Of a DNA stretch of 15,432 nt, positions 7,213-13,204 are shown one piece after another. Position numbers and translations under genes: made by a program. How positions within the stretch are numbered: the stretch's first letter is position 1; each line of letters begins with the position of its first letter. Below the pieces are notes generated by a model that did no database searches, was not told the origin of the DNA, and saw only the letters and a program-made list of their open reading frames with translations. The DNA comes from an uncultured Burkholderiales bacterium (GTDB lineage: Bacteria; Pseudomonadota; Gammaproteobacteria; Burkholderiales; Burkholderiaceae_E), in contig CAIUGQ010000580.1 of the NCBI GenBank assembly GCA_903898725.1, positions 1 to 15,432 on the forward strand, read 5' to 3'.

Positions 7213-8403
7213 ATGGAACCCGTCATCCCCTCCGCCCCCACGGACCGGCCGTCCGAGCGTGGCCTCGCGTTCGCGCGCCAGCTGGTCGGCCTGAACACCG
7301 TCAGCCGCAACTCGAACCTAGAGCTCATCCACATCGTCCGCGACGAGCTCCAGCGGCTCGGCGTCACGAGCCGACTCACCTACAACGACGACCGGACCAA
7401 GGCGAACCTGTTCGCCACGCTCGGCGAGGGCAAGCCTGCCGGCGTGATCCTGTCGGGCCACACCGACACCGTGCCCTGGGACGGCCAGGACTGGACGGTC
7501 GACCCGCTGGGCGCCGAGGTCCGCGACGGCCGCCTCTACGGCCGGGGATCGGCCGACATGAAGGGCTTCATCGGGCTGGCCCTCGGGCAGGCCGAGCGCT
7601 TCCTGGCGAGCGACGCGCCGTTCGCCATCCACTTCGCGTTCACCTACGACGAGGAGACCGGCTGCTTCGGCGTCAAGGAGCTGCTGGCCGACCTGCGTGA
7701 CGCCGGCATCGCGCCGCTCGCCTGCATCGTCGGCGAGCCCACCAGCATGGTCCCCGCGATCGCCCACAAGGGCGTGCACCGCTGGCGCTGCTGCGTGCGC
7801 GGCAAGGAGGCGCATTCGTCGCTCACGCCGCAGTCGGTCAACGCCATCGAGATGGCCGCGCGGGTCATCGGGCGGCTGCGCGACATGGCCGAGCGGCTCG
7901 AGGCGGAGGAGCCCCGCCACGCGGGCTTCGACGTGCCGTGGTCGACGGTCAGCGTCGGCCAGTTCCACGGCGGCATCGCGGACAACGTGGTCCCGCGCGA
8001 TGCCGAGTTCCGCTACGAGTTCCGCGACCTGCCCACCGCCGACGTCGGCGCGATGCAGGCCGAGGTGCTCGACTACGCGCGGGCGCTCGAGCCGTCGATG
8101 CAGCGCATCGCACCCGCCGCGGGGTTCCGCTTCGAGCCGATCTGCGAGGTGCCGAGCTTTCTCGGGTCGGCGGCCGATCCGGTGACCCGGATGGCGCAGC
8201 GGCTCTCGGGCGAGTCCGGCACGACGCTGGTGGCCTTCGGCACCGAGGCGGGGCTGTTCAAGCGCGCCGGGATACCGTCGGTGGTCTGCGGGCCGGGCAG
8301 CATCGTGCAGGCGCACCAGCCCGACGAGTACGTGAGTCTCGAGCAGCTGGCGCGCTGCGAGCGGTTCCTGCAGGGTCTGGCGGGCAGCCGCGGCATCGGC
8401 TGA
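7213..8403 (+). CDS. argE: Acetylornithine deacetylase (M20 metallopeptidase family)
   Basis: A 396-residue cytoplasmic zinc hydrolase that removes the acetyl group from N-acetylornithine to give ornithine in arginine synthesis. The M20 metal and catalytic residues are all visible: His83 and Asp85 in SGHTDTVPWDG, bridging Asp115 in GRGSADMKG, base Glu147 and ligand Glu148 in YDEETG, Glu175 in GEPTSM, and late His368 in QAHQPDEYV. The GTEAGLF and GPGSIVQAHQPDEYV blocks favour ArgE over DapE. The start is the ATG at 7213, with CAGAAT (7201-7206) just upstream, which could be a -10 giving a very short leader; the ribosome site is poor. It stands alone on its strand. Related M20 enzymes act on other N-acyl amino acids, so the substrate is probable, not certain. 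Confidence 0.85.
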   Translation: MEPVIPSAPTDRPSERGLAFARQLVGLNTVSRNSNLELIHIVRDELQRLGVTSRLTYNDDRTKANLFATLGEGKPAGVILSGHTDTVPWDGQDWTVDPLGAEVRDGRLYGRGSADMKGFIGLALGQAERFLASDAPFAIHFAFTYDEETGCFGVKELLADLRDAGIAPLACIVGEPTSMVPAIAHKGVHRWRCCVRGKEAHSSLTPQSVNAIEMAARVIGRLRDMAERLEAEEPRHAGFDVPWSTVSVGQFHGGIADNVVPRDAEFRYEFRDLPTADVGAMQAEVLDYARALEPSMQRIAPAAGFRFEPICEVPSFLGSAADPVTRMAQRLSGESGTTLVAFGTEAGLFKRAGIPSVVCGPGSIVQAHQPDEYVSLEQLARCERFLQGLAGSRGIG

Positions 8404-8422
8404 CCGATGTGCCGCGGCCGAC

Positions 8423-8440
8423 GGCGGGCGAGCGCCCGCC
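8423..8440. terminator. Hairpin between convergent argE-like and winged-helix genes
   Basis: GGCGGGCG (8423-8430) is complementary to CGCCCGCC (8433-8440). As folded RNA it gives a 7-bp stem with a GAGC loop. It lies in the 53-bp gap between two convergent genes and can act in both directions. There is no T-tract. Confidence 0.55.
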
Positions 8441-8456
8441 GCCCGGAGGGCGCAGG

Positions 8457-8720
8457 CTAGGACGAAGCAGGCCGCGAGCGGCGGCCCGGTGCCGGCGGCG
8501 GCACGTAGCCGGCGACGCGATACAGGCTCGCGTCGATCCGTTCGCCGTCGTTGAAGCGGGTCACCACGCAGGCGATGACCGCCCCCTTGGCGACGAGCTC
8601 CGAGCCGTACTGGCGCACGTCGGCCAGCGGCGTGCCGGTCTCGGCGGAGATCTCGAAATCGAGGCGTTCGTGATGCTTGCGGATGCAGGCCAGGACGGCT
8701 GCCGCGTCGGGTGCGCCCAT
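8457..8720 (-). CDS. Small winged-helix-like protein next to IF-1
   Basis: An 87-residue protein with no certain function. Residues 1 to about 45 (DAAAVLACIRKHHERLDFEI, then a second helix through PLADVRQYGSELVAKGAV) have the spacing of a helix-turn-helix. A short beta-like stretch follows (IACVVTRFNDGERIDASLYRV). The tail GYVPPPAPGRRSRP is proline- and arginine-rich, which suits nucleic acid binding. It begins one base after the IF-1 stop, so the two genes are certainly co-transcribed. I recall similar small ArsR-like or winged-helix genes beside second IF-1 copies in Burkholderiales, but could not check this. DNA or RNA binding is inference. Confidence 0.75.
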   Translation of the reverse strand: MGAPDAAAVLACIRKHHERLDFEISAETGTPLADVRQYGSELVAKGAVIACVVTRFNDGERIDASLYRVAGYVPPPAPGRRSRPASS

Positions 8721-8721
8721 G

Positions 8722-8991
8722 TCAGCCGCGCCGCAGGTTCGGCAGCGACGGACCACGAGGTGCCGACGGGCCATCCTTGTGGCGGAAATTGATCCGTCCC
8801 TTGCTGAGGTCGTAGGGCGACATCTCGAGCGTGACGTGATCGCCGGCGAGAATCCGGATGCGGTGCTTGCGCATCTTGCCGGATGCGTAGGCGGTGACTT
8901 CCACGCCGTTCTCCAGCGTGACGCGGAACCGGGTCTGCGGCAGCACCTCGCTGACGACGCCTCCCAACTCGATGAGCTCTTCCTTCGACAT
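8722..8991 (-). CDS. infA: Translation initiation factor IF-1, second-copy type
   Basis: An 89-residue OB-fold protein that binds the A site of the 30S subunit during initiation. The core from SKEELIELGG through YASGKMRKHRIRILAGD to YDLSKGRINFRHK is diagnostic. Standard IF-1 has about 72 residues; the extra basic tail (PSAPRGPSLPNLRRG) is typical of the additional IF-1 copy of betaproteobacteria. The ATG at 8991 has AGGAG (9001-8997) five bases upstream. A long possible 5' leader carries a 9-bp hairpin (9016-9036), so expression may be controlled through RNA structure. It lies outside the ribosomal-protein operon where the main infA usually sits, and is followed one base later by the winged-helix gene. 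Confidence 0.95.
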   Translation of the reverse strand: MSKEELIELGGVVSEVLPQTRFRVTLENGVEVTAYASGKMRKHRIRILAGDHVTLEMSPYDLSKGRINFRHKDGPSAPRGPSLPNLRRG

Positions 8992-9015
8992 CTGCACTCC
9001 TGAATGGCCGCCCGT

Positions 9016-9036
9016 CGCACCGTGAACCACGGTGCG
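9016..9036 (-). promoter_or_regulatory. 9-bp hairpin in the infA leader
   Basis: CGCACCGTG (9016-9024) is exactly complementary to CACGGTGCG (9028-9036), with a 3-base loop. In the infA transcript it ends 24 bases before the ATG and 14 bases before the AGGAG. No T-tract follows, so a structural or regulatory leader element fits better than a terminator. Confidence 0.55.
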
Positions 9037-9263
9037 GGGAACGACCGGACCGACCTCGACCCGGACGGGCGATGCGGGGCGGGGTCGGTTGAGGCGGCTT
9101 CGAGACCGCCTGGGAGGAACCTGCATTGGTGCGCGGTGCGCCGCAAGACAGGGCCCGTACTGGGCGCCCGACCCCTTGGCGGGGGCCGGCGTCGAGTCTG
9201 CCGTGGGGAGTGCTGATCGGCGCCGAACGGAGCCGGGGCAGCCCGGGGGCCACTCGAACCCAT

Positions 9264-9293
9264 AGTGTACGCCCGTACACCGTCCGCTGTCTC
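9264..9293 (-). promoter_or_regulatory. Candidate promoter for infA and the winged-helix gene
   Basis: On the minus strand, GAGACA (9293-9288) and TACACT (9269-9264) are 18 bases apart. This is a weak sigma-70 match, but it is the least GC-rich part of the stretch. The -10 overlaps the palindrome at 9265-9280. A leader of about 265 bases would result. Confidence 0.3.
9265..9280. promoter_or_regulatory. 16-bp inverted repeat, candidate operator
   Basis: GTGTACG and CGTACAC are perfect inverted arms of 7 bases around CC. The symmetry and length suit a dimeric repressor such as a TetR-type protein. It lies on the candidate -10 of the infA transcript. No TetR gene is in the window, so the binding protein is unknown. 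Confidence 0.45.
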
Positions 9294-9343
9294 GAAATCT
9301 GTACGGTCCGAGGGGTGCGGACGCGGCCCGCGGCACCGGCCGG

Positions 9344-9403
9344 CCGGGCCGTTTCGGGCCGAGTCAGGCCGTCTCAGGCGTTCTCAGGCCGCCTCAGGCC
9401 TGC
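9344..9403 (-). repeat. Decamer tandem repeat starting at the GntR stop codon
   Basis: Four TCAGGC cores sit exactly 10 bases apart (9364, 9374, 9384, 9394), followed leftward by decayed in-phase copies TCGGGCC (9354) and CCGGGCC (9344). Read on the minus strand the unit is GGCCTGAnnn, and the first TGA is the stop codon of the GntR gene. The next three TGA triplets fall in successive frames. The GCCTGA core and the period match the repeat at 7081-7150. Confidence 0.85.
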
Positions 9404-10104
9404 AGCCGCCGGTACAGGGCATCCGAGCGCAGCAGGTGCGCCCGCATCGCCGCCTCCGCCGCGTCGGGGTCGCGCGCCTCGATCGCGTCCACCAGCCGGG
9501 TGTGCTCGGCAATCGTCAGCAGCTCGGCGCCCGGCGCCCGTACCAGCGGCCGGTAGAAGTCGCCCGCCCACTGGAAGACCGCCTCGACGATCGCCGGGAA
9601 GATCGGGTTGCCGCCGATGCGCGCGAGCTCGCGGTGAAAGGCCATGTCGTCGGCGAGGAAGGTGTCGAGCGCGGGCAGCGGGGCCCGCTGCGCCTCGATG
9701 CGGGCGCGCAGCGCGGCCACGTCGGCCGGGGTCGCGTGCTCGGCGGCGCGCCGGGCCGTGCCGGCCTCCAGGAACACCCGCGCCTCGAGCAGGTGGGCGA
9801 GCGTGTGCGGCTCGACCTGCAGCAGGTGGCGGGCGCCGCCGGCGATCTGCCCGATCAGGTCGCGCGCCGTCGGCACCACCACGCGGGCGCGCTCGCCGTG
9901 CGAGATCTCGACGATGCCCGAGCGCGCCATCGCCTGCAGCGCCTCGCGGATCGCCGGTCGTCCGACGCCGTAGGCCGCCATCAGCTCGCGCTCGGGCGGC
10001 AGCGGGTCGCCCGGCCCGATCTCGCCCGACTCGATGCGCCGCATCAGGCGCTCGAGCACGTCCTGGTAGAGCTTGCGCCGCTGGATCGGGCCGTCGGCCT
10101 GCAT
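9394..10104 (-). CDS. GntR-family regulator, FCD (NanR-like) subgroup
   Basis: A 236-residue DNA-binding repressor or activator. Residues about 10-75 are the winged helix: PPERELMAAYGVGRPAIREAL is the GntR recognition block, followed by GIVEISHGERARV, close to NanR. The C-terminal FCD ligand domain carries the metal-binding set Asp153, His157, His201 and His223 (DDMAFHREL, EHTRL, MRAHL). GAGGGG overlapping the TGA of the preceding dehydrogenase gene serves as ribosome site for the ATG at 10104, only 8 bases after that stop, so the two genes are one operon. It probably regulates the divergent dehydrogenase and amidase promoters through the TGGTA/TACCA site at 10980-10998. Despite the NanR resemblance no sialic acid genes are nearby, so its ligand is more likely an intermediate of the neighbouring pathway. 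Confidence 0.88.
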   Translation of the reverse strand: MQADGPIQRRKLYQDVLERLMRRIESGEIGPGDPLPPERELMAAYGVGRPAIREALQAMARSGIVEISHGERARVVVPTARDLIGQIAGGARHLLQVEPHTLAHLLEARVFLEAGTARRAAEHATPADVAALRARIEAQRAPLPALDTFLADDMAFHRELARIGGNPIFPAIVEAVFQWAGDFYRPLVRAPGAELLTIAEHTRLVDAIEARDPDAAEAAMRAHLLRSDALYRRLQA

Positions 10105-10112
10105 CGCGCCCC

Positions 10113-10949
10113 TCAGGTGATGCGCCGGATGCTGTCGGCGATCTCGTCCCGGTCGAAGACCCGCTTCCAGTCGTCGCGCATCAGCCTCGGCTTGCCGAAG
10201 GTGATCGCCTTGTTGCAGGCGTCGGAGAACTGGCCGGGGATCTCCTTGAAGATCACCGCACCGAGGATCGTCATGTGGCCGAGCAGGAAGTCGCGGGCGG
10301 CCTCCGCCGGCACGCCGCGTGCGACGACCTCGTCCATCGCCTCGCGCATCACGTCGAGCAGCGTCGCGCAGACCGTCTCGGACAGCCCGGGCTCGAGCAG
10401 CGCCATCTGCTCGACCGTCAGCCGGTGCGAGCGCAGGATCGGCTGGTAGATCACCCGCGCGATCGCCTCGCCGAGGTCGAAGGCCTCGGGCGGCCCCTGC
10501 ATCAGCGCGCTGACGATCGACTGCCGGGCGTGGCCGCCGCCGAAGAAGTCGCGGCGCGCCTCGGCGGTGGTCTCGTCGTTGAAGATCGGCGGATGGCAGG
10601 GGTGGGCCACGAAGTAGACCAGGTCCGAGCGCTCCGGCAGGTGGCCGGCGAAGGGCGCCGCGGCGTCCAGGGTCATCACCATCGTGCCCGGCGCGAGCAG
10701 CGGCTCGATCTCGGCCGCGAGCCTGCCGATAAGCGTGTCCGGCACCGCGAGGATGACCACCCCGGCACCGTCGAGCGCGGCCTCGGCGCTCATGCAGTCG
10801 ATGCCGAGCTCCTGGCGCAGTCGCGCGCGCCCGGCCTCGCCCGGCTCGACGTGGCGGACCGCGTAGGCCGAGCCCATCAGGTTCTTCGAGAGGCGAACCC
10901 CCATCTTTCCGCCCGCGCCGAAGAGCGCGATCGTCGTCTGTGTCGTCAT
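10113..10949 (-). CDS. NAD(P)-dependent dehydrogenase, phosphogluconate-dehydrogenase-like
   Basis: A 278-residue oxidoreductase. The N-terminal Rossmann fold has GAGGKMG (11-17), then VVILAVPDTLIG (64-75) and the conserved AHPCHPPIFNDE (115-126). The helical C-terminal half resembles the family named for the C-terminal domain of phosphogluconate dehydrogenase, within the wider 6-phosphogluconate/3-hydroxyisobutyrate dehydrogenase superfamily. The true substrate of this branch is not known to me and should not be taken as 6-phosphogluconate: the protein is far shorter than Gnd (about 470 residues). The ATG at 10949 was chosen because it immediately precedes the Rossmann strand; an earlier ATG at 10991 would run through the operator. 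It is followed 8 bases later by the GntR gene. Confidence 0.8.
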   Translation of the reverse strand: MTTQTTIALFGAGGKMGVRLSKNLMGSAYAVRHVEPGEAGRARLRQELGIDCMSAEAALDGAGVVILAVPDTLIGRLAAEIEPLLAPGTMVMTLDAAAPFAGHLPERSDLVYFVAHPCHPPIFNDETTAEARRDFFGGGHARQSIVSALMQGPPEAFDLGEAIARVIYQPILRSHRLTVEQMALLEPGLSETVCATLLDVMREAMDEVVARGVPAEAARDFLLGHMTILGAVIFKEIPGQFSDACNKAITFGKPRLMRDDWKRVFDRDEIADSIRRIT

Positions 10950-10979
10950 GGCTGTGCAGTCCGGTTCAGTGTGGGCTGA

Positions 10980-10998
10980 TGGTATGATCACCGTACCA
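10980..10998. promoter_or_regulatory. Extended -10 overlapped by GntR-type operator
   Basis: TGGTA (10980-10984) and TACCA (10994-10998) form an inverted repeat with 9 bases between, containing the palindrome TGATCA. FCD-type GntR proteins commonly bind TGGT...ACCA sites. TGGTATGAT (10980-10988) also reads as an extended -10 for the amidase operon, so binding would block RNA polymerase. It lies 31 bases from the dehydrogenase start and 80 from the amidase start, so one site could control both directions. Confidence 0.55.
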
Positions 10999-11077
10999 AC
11001 CGGTCAACCCGCAGCCGGTGCCGCGCCGGCGTCCCGGTCGACCCGGCGGCGCGTCGGCTGCGCACGAGCGAGACGCG

Positions 11078-12559
11078 ATGACATTGGCGATGAGCTGGGA
11101 CGAATGGGCCCGGCATGACGGGCTGGCGCTCGCCGAGCGCGTGCGCGCCGGCGACCTGACGGCCGGCGAGCTCGCGGCGCAGGCCGCCGCCGGCATCGCG
11201 ATGACGAACCCCGCGCTGTCCGCCGTCGTCGAGGTCTTCGACGACGTGGTCGCCGACCCGCTGCGCGACGGCATGGACCCCTCGGGTCTGTTCGCGGGCG
11301 TGCCCTACCTGATGAAGGACCTCGGCCCGACGCTCGGGGGCCGGCTGCAGGAGATGGGCTCGCTGCTGATGCGCGGCCATCGCGCCCCGGCCGACAGCTT
11401 CCTCACCGGCCGTATCCGGCGTGCCGGCCTGAACATCATCGGGCGCAGCACCACGCCCGAGTTCGGTGTCTGCAGCTCCGCCGAGAACCCCGCCGTCTAC
11501 GTGACCCGCAATCCCTGGGACACCGGCTACACCACCTGCGGATCGTCCGCCGGCACCGCGGCGATGGTCGCGGCCGGCGTCGTGCCGCTGTCGCATGCGA
11601 CCGATGGCGGCGGCTCGATCCGCATCCCCGCCGGGGTCAACGGCAACCTCGGGCTCAAGCCCTCGCGCGGCGTGTTCTCGATCGCGCCCGGCGCCTCGGA
11701 CCTCACCGGTCTGGTGTCCACGCAGGGCTGCCAGAGCCGCAGCGTGCGCGACACCGCCGCCTTCGTCGACCGCTGCCGGGGCGGCGCGCCGGGCGAGTTC
11801 ATGCCGTACTGGATGCCGGCCGAGCCGTACCTGTCGCTGATCGGGCGCGATCCGCCGCGCCTGCGCATCGCGCTGTCGCACGAGTGGGGCGAGTACCGCG
11901 CCACGCCGCACATCGTGGCCGAGCTCGAGCGGGTCGGCCGCTTCCTCGAGGGGCTCGGCCATCACGTCGAGTGGGCGCTGCCCGAGGTCGACTTCCGCGC
12001 GGCCTTCGAGGCGCAGACCACCTGCTACATCAGCAACTTCGCGCAGACCATCACGAACCTGCTCGCGCCGCTCGGGCTCGAGCGCCCGCCCGCCGACCGC
12101 GTCGAGCCGATCAACGTGCTGATCTGGGAAGCCGGCCGCCACATCTCGTTCGCCGAGCGGGCCCGGATGCAGGCGGTGTTCAACACCACGTCGCGCGCGT
12201 TCGGCGCGTTCTTCGAGTCGTGGGACATCATCCTCACGCCGATCACCGCGCTGCCCACGCCGCGCATCGGCACCACCGAGTACCTGACGACCAGCGACAA
12301 CCCGTCGGTGCACGACTGGTTCGCCAACCTCTGGCGCTTCTTCGCCTACACCCCGCTCGCCAACCTGTGCGGGCTGCCCGGCCTGTCGATGCCGATGGCG
12401 ACGCACGCCGACGGCCTGCCGCTCGGCATCCAGGCGCAGGCCGCGCAGGCCGGCGACGGTCTGCTGCTGCAGCTCGCCGCGCAGATCGAGCGTGCGCTCG
12501 AGGGCCGCTGGAACGGCGGCCGCCGGCCCGGCATCCACGTCACGACGGACCCGCGATGA
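11078..12559 (+). CDS. Amidase (amidase signature family)
   Basis: A 493-residue hydrolase of the amidase-signature superfamily, which cleaves amides to acid and ammonia or amine. The Ser-cisSer-Lys triad can be placed: Lys80 in PYLMKDLGP, cis-Ser156 in TTCGSSAGTA (family form GGSSGG), and nucleophile Ser180 in DGGGSIRIPAG. Length is usual for stand-alone amidases, and the absence of a GatB partner argues against GatA of the tRNA amidotransferase. A second ATG at 11090 is possible; the first was kept although its ribosome site is weak. The TGA overlaps the start of the aldolase gene (ATGA at 12556), so both are made together, suggesting that hydrolysis of an amide feeds the same route as the aldolase. 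The actual amide is unknown. Confidence 0.87.
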   Translation: MTLAMSWDEWARHDGLALAERVRAGDLTAGELAAQAAAGIAMTNPALSAVVEVFDDVVADPLRDGMDPSGLFAGVPYLMKDLGPTLGGRLQEMGSLLMRGHRAPADSFLTGRIRRAGLNIIGRSTTPEFGVCSSAENPAVYVTRNPWDTGYTTCGSSAGTAAMVAAGVVPLSHATDGGGSIRIPAGVNGNLGLKPSRGVFSIAPGASDLTGLVSTQGCQSRSVRDTAAFVDRCRGGAPGEFMPYWMPAEPYLSLIGRDPPRLRIALSHEWGEYRATPHIVAELERVGRFLEGLGHHVEWALPEVDFRAAFEAQTTCYISNFAQTITNLLAPLGLERPPADRVEPINVLIWEAGRHISFAERARMQAVFNTTSRAFGAFFESWDIILTPITALPTPRIGTTEYLTTSDNPSVHDWFANLWRFFAYTPLANLCGLPGLSMPMATHADGLPLGIQAQAAQAGDGLLLQLAAQIERALEGRWNGGRRPGIHVTTDPR

Positions 12560-13101
12560 CCCTCAAGACCTCCGACCTGTGCGACGCCTGCGATGCGGCG
12601 CGCGCCTGCGCGCTGCCCTTTCGCGGCTACGGCCGCCGTCGCGCCTTCGCCGGCACGATCCGCACGCTGCGCTGCTTCGAGGACATCGGCCTGATGCGCG
12701 CCATCGTCAGCGAGCCGGGCCACGACCGGGTGCTGGTCATCGACGGCGGCGGCTCGCTCGCCCGCGCGCTCTTCGGCGACGTGATGGCGGCGGTGGCCGC
12801 CCGCAACGGCTGGGCGGGGCTGGTGATCCACGGCGTGATCCGCGACGCGCTCGAGATCGACGCGATGGAGATCGGCGTCAAGGCACTGGGCACGGTGCCG
12901 CGGCGCGGCGAGCGCACCGGTGCCGGCGAGGTCGACGTGCCGGTCGTCTTCGGCGGGGTCACGTTCACGCCGGGACTGAGGCTGGTCGCCGACGAGGACG
13001 GCGTGATCGTGCTGCCCGAGGGTGTGCGCGAGACGGACCTCGATACCCAGGGGGCGGTGGCGGCGACCGCGGCGTTCGCGGCGGGTGCCGGGCCGGCCTA
13101 G
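12556..13101 (+). CDS. RraA-type protein with intact aldolase site (HMG/CHA aldolase-like)
   Basis: A 181-residue protein of the RraA / 4-hydroxy-4-methyl-2-oxoglutarate aldolase fold. The start (KTSDLCDACD) and middle (IRTLRCFEDIGL, VLVIDGGGSLARAL) look like E. coli RraA, which inhibits RNase E. Unlike that protein as I remember it, the aldolase motif D-x20-R-D is complete here (Asp75, Arg96, Asp97 in GVIRD), so a divalent-metal pyruvate aldolase is likely. Class II aldolases of this kind split 4-carboxy-4-hydroxy-2-oxoadipate or its methyl analogue to pyruvate and oxaloacetate or pyruvate, the last step of gallate and protocatechuate meta-cleavage. It is shorter than GalC (about 238 residues). 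Operon position after an amidase supports a catabolic role over RNase control. Confidence 0.82.
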   Translation: MTLKTSDLCDACDAARACALPFRGYGRRRAFAGTIRTLRCFEDIGLMRAIVSEPGHDRVLVIDGGGSLARALFGDVMAAVAARNGWAGLVIHGVIRDALEIDAMEIGVKALGTVPRRGERTGAGEVDVPVVFGGVTFTPGLRLVADEDGVIVLPEGVRETDLDTQGAVAATAAFAAGAGPA

Positions 13102-13107
13102 CGCGGC

Positions 13108-13125
13108 GGCGCGGCTCGCCGCGTC
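13108..13125. terminator. Weak hairpin after the RraA-type gene
   Basis: GGCGCGG (13108-13114) pairs with CCGCGTC (13119-13125) across CTCG, with one G-T pair. It sits just past the TAG of the aldolase gene and before the convergent dioxygenase. No T-tract follows. Confidence 0.3.
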
Positions 13126-13149
13126 CGGAGGCGTCGCGGCTCGGCGCGC

Positions 13150-13204
13150 TCCGGGCTTCAGGCTTCGGGGCTTCGGGCGCTTAGGCCCTCACGCCCTCAG
13201 GGCT
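13150..13204 (-). repeat. Degenerate octamer repeat starting at the gallate dioxygenase stop codon
   Basis: Plus-strand units TCCGGGCT (13150), TCAGGCT (13158, one base short), TCGGGGCT (13165), TCGGGCGC (13173), TTAGGCCC (13181), TCACGCCC (13189) and TCAGGGCT (13197) run head to tail. Read on the minus strand the first unit holds the TGA stop of the dioxygenase. It recalls the decamer repeats at 7081 and 9344 but has an 8-bp period and more divergence. Confidence 0.65.

Larger units (their letters stand above)
9004..9393. other. 390-bp non-coding stretch upstream of IF-1
   Basis: No supported gene: open frames here have shadow-like composition. The stretch holds a 9-bp hairpin close to infA, a 16-bp palindrome with a candidate promoter about 275 bases before infA, and at its far end the decamer repeat that follows the GntR gene. 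The middle (about 9040-9240) is GC-rich, and I see only short imperfect inverted repeats there, such as AGGCGG/CCGCCT at 9092-9111. Confidence 0.6.

Noticed and set aside
8441..8451. Small hairpin GCCC-GGA-GGGC as a separate terminator
   Set aside because: Only four base pairs; the stronger stem at 8423-8440 next to it already explains the gap.
9245..9275. tRNA T-arm-like GGTTCGAG on the minus strand upstream of infA
   Set aside because: The flanking bases do not form the T stem, and no acceptor, D or anticodon arms could be assembled around it.
9394..10104. GntR protein as a true NanR sialic acid regulator
   Set aside because: Sequence resemblance is clear, but no nan genes occur in the window and the neighbours are amidase, aldolase and dehydrogenase.
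11078..12559. Amidase as GatA of the tRNA amidotransferase
   Set aside because: No gatB or gatC is adjacent, and the operon partner is a catabolic aldolase, so a stand-alone amidase is more likely.
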